A stretch of DNA of 64,000 bases from EW11 sp035765635 (GTDB lineage: Bacteria > Verrucomicrobiota > Verrucomicrobiia > Opitutales > Opitutaceae): the NCBI GenBank assembly GCA_035765635.1, contig DASTWZ010000039.1:62001-126000 (forward strand), written 5' to 3'. The notes beneath the pieces were generated by a model, which searched no databases, was not told the DNA's origin, and saw only the letters and a list, made by a program, of their open reading frames with translations. Below, in pieces: positions 62,604 to 64,000 of the stretch. The position numbers and the translations under genes are program-made. Numbering within the stretch: the stretch's first letter is position 1; the number at the start of each line of letters is the position of its first letter.

Positions 62604-64000
62604 TTGTACAGATTTGGCCTTTGGCTCCTCCGGAAAACCACTTTCGCGCTCGTCTCGGTGGTTCTGATTTTGGCGGCGTATTCAGCGCGTGTATACGTGA
62701 ACGATCCGTTCGACTTCACTTCGTACCGCGAGATGCGTCTGGAGGAGCTCGGCAGGCAGCACGAGGCCTTGCTCGCGAGCCTCGCGGCGAAGGATGCGGA
62801 GATCGCGAAACTCCGCGAGGACATCGCCAGCTCGCAGTCGCGGGCTGATCGCGCGTCGAAGGTCGCGAAAAATCTGCATGCGATGGAGAGCCGCTGGGAG
62901 CGCTGGTTCGGCGATCGCGAGAGACAGGATCGCCTCGAGCAGCAAATCGCACGGATGAAGAAGATCGAGGCCGATGCGCGCGCGCAGGTGTTGGAGTTGC
63001 AGCGAAACGCCACCAAGGCGGACTGGGAACGGCATGACCTCGACACGCGCGCTCAGGAAATCGATGCCCGTGAACAGCTCGTTGCCCGGACGCGTTCACG
63101 CTGGATGCATTATCTCATCATCGCGTGGCATGATCTTCATCTCTGGATTTATATTGGCGTGGGCGTGTACTTCATCGGCGGGCCATTGCTGCGCGCCCTG
63201 GCTTATTTTTCGATGGGGCCCTTGGTCACGCGGGGCAGGGCGCTTCAGTTCGCCGAGGCGAGCCCCCTCTTTCCGCCGATCATCAAGTCCACCTCGATCC
63301 TGGAAGTTCCTCTTTGGCCCGGCGAAGTGTTGCGGGTGCGCCGGCCGCTGCTGAAAGCGGCGGACCAGGACATCGATCAAACAAAGAGACTTTTGCTGAA
63401 CTGGCGTTTTCCCCTGACCAATTTTTTTGCGGGTCTTCGCGGCATGATCGATCTGCGCAACACTCACGCCCGCGGCGAACGGCGCGCATCGCTTGCATTC
63501 AATTCAACGCCCGAGACCGAGTTCAGTCTCGTGCAAGTGCCCGAAGGCGGATCGCTCGTCGTAAAACCTCGCTACGTGGGCGGCGTCGTGCAGCCAGGGG
63601 AATCGCCGTTGCGCTGGCGCACGCGCTGGAAGCTTTTCCACCGTCACGCGTGGGCCTCGGGACAATTTCGCTTCATCGAAATTTGCGGTCCGTGCCGCGT
63701 GGTGCTTTTTGGCCCGCCGCCCTTGCGAGTGGAAGTTTTGCCGACGCGCGAAGCGGGTTCACGGCCGGCGCGGCGTTTTCATGGGCGGGCGATGGTCGGC
63801 TTTTCGCCGGAGATCGAGTACCGCCGCGTGCGCACGGGAAATTTCTGGCGCTACATCATCGGGCGCAACGCCCTGCTCGAAGCGCTCTTTGTCGGGCCAG
63901 GAATTCTCGTCTGCCACGAAGGCGCGGTTAATCTGCCCCGCCGCGGCTTCACGCGCCGCATTTCGCGCGCTTGGGGTGGCATGCTGCACGCTTTTGGTCT
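62604..64000 (+). CDS. Membrane coiled-coil protein of unknown function, 3' truncated
   Basis: An open frame of about 465 codons runs off the window; the start is probably TTG at 62604 (LYRFGLWLLRKTTF), with a GTG at 62592 as alternative. Order: a first helix (about 11-27), a coiled coil (about 40-165, rich in Glu, Arg and Ala), a second helix (about 176-200, LHLWIYIGVGVYFIGG), then a beta-rich domain of over 250 residues. I know no family for it. It lacks an ATG start, which could hide it from simple gene finding. Confidence 0.7.
   Translation, partial: MYRFGLWLLRKTTFALVSVVLILAAYSARVYVNDPFDFTSYREMRLEELGRQHEALLASLAAKDAEIAKLREDIASSQSRADRASKVAKNLHAMESRWERWFGDRERQDRLEQQIARMKKIEADARAQVLELQRNATKADWERHDLDTRAQEIDAREQLVARTRSRWMHYLIIAWHDLHLWIYIGVGVYFIGGPLLRALAYFSMGPLVTRGRALQFAEASPLFPPIIKSTSILEVPLWPGEVLRVRRPLLKAADQDIDQTKRLLLNWRFPLTNFFAGLRGMIDLRNTHARGERRASLAFNSTPETEFSLVQVPEGGSLVVKPRYVGGVVQPGESPLRWRTRWKLFHRHAWASGQFRFIEICGPCRVVLFGPPPLRVEVLPTREAGSRPARRFHGRAMVGFSPEIEYRRVRTGNFWRYIIGRNALLEALFVGPGILVCHEGAVNLPRRGFTRRISRAWGGMLHAFG

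Overview
The window is a high-GC Gram-negative chromosome segment, most plausibly from a Verrucomicrobiota bacterium (inference). Grounds: a PEP-CTERM protein, an OprP-like porin, 6S RNA, and intergenic spacers packed with repeat families of a kind I associate with that phylum. I see no rRNA, tRNA, transposase, integrase or CRISPR array.

Layout. 0-15 kb holds mixed housekeeping and accessory genes: the 3' part of a sorbosone-dehydrogenase-like gene, a DUF899 protein, an SGNH hydrolase with TPRs, a sugar-phosphate isomerase/serine hydrolase pair, a flavin halogenase-like enzyme, a PEP-CTERM protein, trpS, a hybrid histidine kinase and a PhnP-like MBL hydrolase. 15.4-34.8 kb is a sulfur-assimilation region, almost all on the + strand: YezD, porin, sulfate-binding protein, two M14-like proteins (one lacking the zinc ligands), CysT, CysW, CysA, CysK, an AprA-like flavoprotein, a two-cluster ferredoxin, a HEAT protein, a sulfonate-type ABC set whose binding protein carries a NosL-like tail, a Cys-rich Rrf2 regulator, and a second sulfonate-type ABC set. 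35-52.9 kb holds a fused acyltransferase/acyl-ACP synthetase, KDG kinase, N-acetylglutamate synthase, proS, clpS with two overlapping unknown genes, 6S RNA, a family B DNA polymerase, dCMP deaminase, YqgE, the zinc-independent L36/L31 pair, a DUF1015 protein and a Na+/H+ antiporter. 52.9-60.8 kb (minus strand) is a glycan cluster: glycosyltransferase, UDP-galactopyranose mutase, GH2 and two GH1-like genes. The window ends with glutamate dehydrogenase and a truncated membrane coiled-coil gene.

How the genes fit together. The porin, Sbp, CysTWA and CysK make a route from external sulfate to cysteine. The AprA-like/ferredoxin pair beside CysK suggests a redox step on an oxidised sulfur compound, fed by two sulfonate-type importers and possibly controlled by the Rrf2 protein. 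No sat, cysDN, cysH or cysIJ is present here. The glycan cluster probably makes and trims a galactofuranose-containing glycan.

The most unusual signals are four. (1) The AprA-like/ferredoxin/HEAT/dual-ABC/Rrf2 cluster. (2) A bipartite motif, CTCA-N8/9-GTTAG, usually preceded by TGA or TGG, found nine times by eye; two copies lie at the centres of a 94-bp palindromic repeat and seven lie inside genes, mostly as codons that look rare for this window. (3) A catalytically dead M14-like paralogue whose reading frame has absorbed two genomic repeats. (4) A transporter binding protein fused to a NosL-like domain. Coordinates and counts were worked out by hand without alignment tools.
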